From contig JAOTOL010001329.1 in assembly GCA_034440575.1 (NCBI GenBank), positions 569,501-633,500 on the forward strand: 64,000 nt of DNA. The letters run 5' to 3'. Shown piece by piece: positions 59,780 to 64,000 of the stretch. Each line of letters opens with the position of its first letter. Within the stretch, counting starts at the first letter, position 1. Origin of the DNA: Imbricaverruca yamaguchii (taxonomy: Eukaryota; Arthropoda; Thecostraca; Neoverrucidae). The notes beneath the pieces are model-generated. The model was not told the DNA's origin and made no database searches. It saw only the letters and a list, made by a program, of their open reading frames with translations. Made by a program: the position numbers and the translations under genes.

Positions 59780-60660
59780 ATATATAGCAGACGCATCGAA
59801 AGTTTTTCGTCGCGAATGGGATCAATGATGGTCAAGTGGAGAAGCGTCGCGCTATCTTTTTGAGCGTTGTGGGTGCGAGCACATTTAGCCTGGTCGAAGA
59901 TTTGATTGCCCCGAAGTCAGTGCACCAAGTGTCGTGCAAGGATTTGATTAAGCTGCTCTACGACCACTTCGAGCCGGAGGATTCATCGATAGTTGCCCGC
60001 TTCCGTTTCAACTCGTGCATCCGTGAACGTGGGGAGTCCGTGCCGTTATACGTGGCTCGGTTGCGGAAGTTGGCAACGTCTTGCAGCTACGAGCCGTCTA
60101 TTCTGGAAGAGATGCTTCGTGACCGCCTCGTCTACGGTATTCGGAACCAGCCTCTGTAAACCAGATTGCTCAGCAAGCCTGGTTTGACTCTCAAGTCAGC
60201 GACCACCATCGCCCAAGCCCACGAGTCTGCCGCTGCCAACGCTGTGGAGCTTTGCGGGAAGTCTGCCGTGTGTGACGCCATCGGCCGGCTCAGTGGTCGT
60301 GAACCAGTCGCCGTGCCAACTGGTGGTGACGTCATCCAGCGCGTGGATTCAAGTTCCTGGCCCTTTCAGCCGCGACTTGGGATCGGCAGAGTTGGGAAGC
60401 GGCGGGCGCCGTGGCAGAGCGGAGTAGGCGTAATAGACACGGCTCCGGGTCACAGCGAGGCTTCGAGACACGGCGGGCCGGCGTTTCTGGATCGGTGCGC
60501 ACGGTGTCACAGCCGTTGACACTCACCTTCTGCGTGCCCCTTCAAAGCGTGCCGCTGTTTCCGATGCGGTGGAGAGGGGCACATCAGTAGAGCTTGTCGC
60601 GCAGCGATACAGGCGCAGGAACTCGTTTCAGAGGAGACGGTAGACCTCCGTGCAGCGGAG

Positions 60661-62574
60661 TTGACTTCAAGTGAGAATCGCCATTGTACCGGTGAACGAC
60701 AAGCATACGATTTGTTTCGATCGCATTCTCAGTTATCTGGGGGTGGACGTAAACCATCGCTTATGGTGGAAGTGTCACTGGATGGTAGGGATGTCTGTAT
60801 GGAGGTGGATACTGGGGCTGCGGTCAGTGTGTGTTCTGAGCAGGAGCTGTTGCGTCTGTGGGCTCCTGATACACCTGAACTAATACCCTGACTCCACGCT
60901 TAGAACGTATAGTGGGGAGGTTCTGCCAGTGTGTGGCCAGATTGAAGTGACAGTGAAATACGGTGATCAGTGTGGTCAGTTACCGTTGATTGTTGTTAAA
61001 GGGGAGGGGCCGATGCTGTTTGGTCGCAACTGGCTGTCTCACCTCAGACTCGATTGGCCTTCGATCTGCCATTTGTCGGAGAAGATTGGCCTGAGCGAAA
61101 CTCTAAGGGGGTTTGCTGAAGTGTTTGAGGATGGCCTGGGCTGTTACAATGGAGAACGGGTCAGGATTTCAGTGGATCCAGATGTTCAGCCGAGATTCTT
61201 TAAGGCTCGGCAAGTTCCCCTGGCTTGTAGAGAACAAGTCGGCGCGCAGTTGGATGAGCAGATTAAGGTGGGTCTTTCGGAGCCTGTCACACACTCCAGG
61301 TGGGTGGCGCCGTTGGTCGTGGTCCCCCGGGCAGACAGAACTGTAAGGATCTGAGGCGACTATCGCCTCACAGTAAACAAGGCTGCACCTGTTGAGCAGT
61401 ATCCCCTCCCCCGTGTCGAGGAATTGACATCGAAGTTGGTGGGCAGTAAGGTTTTCTCAAAAATAGACCTGAAGTCTGCGAACAATCAACTCGTGGTAGA
61501 CGAGGGGTCCCGAGAGTACTTGACTGCAAATACACATAGGGGCCTTCTTCGCCCCACCCGGCTCAGTTTCTGATATTCCTCTGCCCCGAGTCTCTTCCAG
61601 CGTACAATGGACGCCCTCCTGGCCGGTATTCCGCGTGCGTGTGTGTTTCAAGATGACATCGTTGTTGCGGGTGACTCAGCAGTCATCTGCAAGCTCTGCG
61701 TGAAGTGTTGCGCAGGCTGAAGGGGGCGGGCTTGCGCGTCAACAAACAGAAGTGCAAATTTTATGTTGAGAGAGTGACTTATTTGGGTCATAAAATCAGC
61801 GGCAGTGGGATAGAGACGACTGCTGAGAAGGTAGGGGCCATTGTGGGCGCGCCCACTCCCTCCAACGTGGCAGAGCTGAGGAGTTGGTTAGGCTTGATCA
61901 ACTTCTACTCCAAATTTCTGTCACGGCTGTCTACAACATTGGCACCTCTTTATACCCTGCTGAAACGGGGACAAGCCTGGAAATGGACTCGGGCTGAGCA
62001 TCAGGCTTTCTGCGAAGCGAAGCACCTTCTGAAAAGCCCACCTGTCCTGGCGCATTTTGATCCGAATCGACCTGTAGTCTTGGCATGTGATGCGAGTTCT
62101 GTCGGGATAGGTTGTGTCTTAAGCCAGCGATTCCAGCATGGGGAGCAGCCTGTGGCTTATTACTCTCGGTCTCTGAATGACACGGAGCGTCGATACTCCC
62201 AGACTGACAGAGAGGGTCTAGCGGTCCTGACTGGAGTGAAACACTTCCATAATTATTTGGCTGGCCGAACCTTCACTATCCGTACTGATCATAAACCGCT
62301 TTTGGGCCTCATTGGTGAGAATAAGCCTATACCTCTGATGGCATCGCCGTGCATGGTTCGTTGGGCGCTCATGCTGAGCGCGTATGATTACAGGCTCGAG
62401 TACGCGCCGGCTGCAAAGCAGGCACACTGCGATGCTCTGAGCTGGCTTCCGCTGCGGCACACTGTTGACTGTGCCATCTCCCCTCCGCCTGCTGAGACAA
62501 TCCACTTGATGGAGTTCTTAGATTCAACTCATGTAACGGCTGATCAGATTCGCCTGTGGACTGTGAGAGGTTTG
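60661..62574 (+). pseudogene. Gypsy-2 protease - RT - RNase H remnant
   Basis: Protease: MEVDTGAAVSVCSEQELL (60.8 kb), then a frame change. RT: LLFGRNWLSHLRLDW upstream, VAPLVVVPRADRTVRI then a TGA where the usual Cys of CGDYR stands (61352), YPLPRVEELTSKLVGSKVFS, and VFQDDIVVAGDS as the YxDD box (61.65 kb). RNase H, in a 309-codon open frame: VVLACDASSVGIGCVLS, YSQTDREGLAVLTGVKHFHN and IRTDHKPLLGLI. Integrase is absent. Confidence 0.85.
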
Positions 62575-62860
62575 TTGGTTGTTTTAGTTTTAGGGCGCAT
62601 CGACCAGGTTTGGTCATGTAGCGCCCATAACTAATAGTTTGCTGCCGGTATATTATCATCGGGCCTTCCTCTGAGGACATACAAAAGGTCGTTGAGACGG
62701 GATGGATACGAGAATCTGAAGAGGGATGGACGGTGGTGACTATACAAGTCCCCGGAAACACCTCCGTGTTTCCACACCCCTTATCTGTGCGGCTGTGTTA
62801 CCCCGAGGGAGCGCCAATTCCCTGGCCAGCCGAGTGACGAGGCTGACCACACTGCGGGGG
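62575..62860 (-). mobile_element. Short LINE-derived element (5' end fused to 3' end)
   Basis: On the minus strand it begins CCCCCGCAGTGTGGTCAGCC, like the LINE 5' ends, and continues through the GGAAACACGGAGGTGTTTCC hairpin, matching LINE-1 26.66-26.87 kb. It then jumps to the LINE 3' hairpin (GGGCGCTACATGACC... GGTCGATGCGCCC) and tail TAAAACTAAAACAACCAAC. All coding sequence is missing. It marks the end of Gypsy-2. No target-site duplication could be recognised. Confidence 0.7.
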
Positions 62861-63552
62861 TCCACCATAATTTAATCTCCAACTTTGGTACCTAAATGCA
62901 CTTTCTAAATGCACGTGTCAAAACAATGTACGTCGGTTTTACCAATGACACCAACGGTTTGATGAACCAGCAAAAACCAGTTTCACTTCGTTGCTTATCG
63001 TGATCAAGGGATGACAGGTGCCCAAGGGGCAATAAAGTCTCCAGTCTTTAAGCCTTGGAAAAACGGCGAGAAACACTGATTCCCAGTCAGAGCTGAGTTG
63101 ATGTCGCTTTTCGTCCCTCCGCTAGGTCCGTGGATGGATCCACGAACCTAGACCATCAGGATGTCACGCATGGCGGGGCAGCTTCTAGCCACGGCCATCA
63201 CGGCCGAGTAGATATTGATTATCCAAGGAGGGCGGGCAGATGCACCAACCCAGATATGATCGGCTTCAGGTGTATATGGACGGCCAGCTGGCCACTGGCC
63301 TGATATGGCCGGAAGGGGAGCTGCACCAGTCTAAATCTGGGTGGCTTCAGGTTATGGAGGTGGTGATGGGTTTATGTTTTAGGGCGCGTCAATTGCGTTG
63401 ATCAGTTACCATGGAGGATCCACTGCCGAGCCTCCTAGATCGGGTGGTGGGGACAGCGTCCACATAACAAGCCCTGTTCAGCATTTGACCGTGCTCCACA
63501 TAATACCTCGCTCTCGCCCTTCCCCTGGGCGCGAAGCTGCTGAGACGGGTCC
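62861..63552. other. Gene-free stretch
   Basis: A near-palindrome (CTAGGTCCGTGGATGGATCC and ACGAACCTAG) lies near 63.12-63.15 kb. A fragment of the LINE 3' tail (TTTTAGGGCGCGTCAATTGC on plus) is at 63.38 kb. Nothing else recognised. Confidence 0.4.
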
Positions 63553-63556
63553 TTAA

Positions 63557-63953
63557 CCCGTCCAGTCCCGGGGGGTGGGGTCTTCAATCGCCCCCTCAGG
63601 CTTTTCGCTTTTTGTGGGGGGGGGGGGCAAGAATTATAGTCCTGGTCGATTTCGCTGTCCTATTCTCATTCCAAATGATTTTTTTTTCTCATATATCCCA
63701 AAATGAACTCCCCAGAGTACAAAACACAATGCAAGTCGTGAAAAGTCGTGAAAATCTATCCCCCCTGGTGACATCACTTTTGGGGGAACTTTTTTTTTTT
63801 TTGGGGGGGGGGACCCGGACCCTACTCATCCAGCGCTTTCCGATGGCACCTCTTTCGTTTTCGTGCGATGCTTAGTTTGGATTTTAGAGGGGGGTCTTCA
63901 ACCGCCCCTCCCCCGAGACGGGGTGGGAGGATTTGACAGGAAAGACGGCACGG
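63557..63953 (+). mobile_element. TTAA-type non-autonomous DNA element, copy D (397 bp)
   Basis: TTAA at 63553-63556 and 63954-63957. Left end CCCGTCCAGTCCCGGGG; right end (minus) CCGTGCCGTCTTTCC. Internally deleted relative to copies A-C; keeps AATGAACTCCCCAGAG and GCACCTCTTTCGTTTTCG. Confidence 0.7.
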
Positions 63954-64000
63954 TTAACACGCAGGTCGCAACTCGCTGCCAGAGCCCCATATGATTATGG

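Larger units (their letters stand above)
55989..60660 (+). pseudogene. Gypsy-2 gag, split by a transposon
   Basis: MAFIGKAPEFEVSVERFG is followed by the hAT-like insertion after ATATATAG, and gag resumes at 59788: EKRRAIFLSVVGASTFSLVE, DLIKLLYDHFEPEDSS and RLRKLATSCSYEP (capsid). A stop at 60159 and a frame change come before the nucleocapsid, where CFRCGGEGHISRACR is a CX2CX4HX4C knuckle (60.55-60.59 kb). One base-level frame change also lies shortly after 59.8 kb. Confidence 0.82.
55906..62574 (+). mobile_element. Gypsy-2: Ty3/gypsy element interrupted by hAT-like 2, 3'-truncated
   Basis: Order: primer-binding site (55906), gag start (55989), inserted hAT-like transposon (56051-59779 plus duplicated 8 bp), rest of gag with zinc knuckle, protease, RT, RNase H. 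Integrase and the 3' LTR are missing; coding ends at 62.57 kb where a LINE-derived element begins. Protease DTGAAVSVC and the RT style are close to Mag-like gypsy elements. Several frameshifts and stops; inactive. Confidence 0.87.

Overview
This is a eukaryotic, most likely arthropod, nuclear locus. The evidence is one multi-exon host gene with phase-consistent GT-AG introns, matching the insect 'serine-enriched protein' (gprs-type) BTB/BACK family, surrounded and filled by decayed metazoan transposons: Ty3/gypsy, I/Nimb-type LINEs, a Penelope-like element, hAT-like, PIF/Harbinger and TTAA-type DNA elements, and tRNA-headed SINEs. There are no bacterial operons, rRNA genes or CRISPR arrays. 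Species cannot be named from the sequence alone.

Layout. 0.3-5.6 kb: a SINE, a broken gypsy element (Gypsy-1: gag-protease, RT, RNase H, integrase) and a joined scrap of an SGNH-hydrolase ORF. 5.6-18.9 kb: mostly gene-free, with a pair of LTR-like repeats, a SINE with perfect target-site duplications (TSDs), LINE 3' tails, hairpins and a 16-bp minisatellite. 18.9-22.6 kb: a complete but inactivated hAT-like DNA transposon with long terminal inverted repeats (TIRs) and 8-bp TSDs. 22.6-26.9 kb: an I/Nimb LINE (LINE-1) on the minus strand. 27.8-52.7 kb: the host gene, seven coding exons totalling 1,116 nt (371 codons plus stop) spread over 25 kb. 53.2-54.5 kb: a 51-bp tandem array split by a TTAA element that itself holds a SINE. 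55.9-62.6 kb: a second gypsy element (Gypsy-2) whose gag is split by a second hAT-like transposon and whose pol ends at a LINE-derived short element. 63.5-63.95 kb: another TTAA element.

The most unusual observation concerns the host gene. Four of its splice junctions (donors of exons 1 and 3, acceptors of exons 4 and 7) are the founding or terminal unit of a tandem array. In each, the repeated unit contains the splice site plus about 10-16 nt of the adjoining exon. Intron 3 (735 bp) is almost nothing but two such arrays, one grown from its own donor and one from its own acceptor. A full LINE (LINE-2) has inserted inside the exon-7 acceptor array.

Secondary results are a SINE family with one conserved body and different tRNA-like heads, a LINE 3' terminal hairpin with compensatory changes and a tail resembling that of the SINEs, and two related hAT-like transposons with different transposases. 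Apart from the BTB gene, no intact protein-coding gene could be supported.
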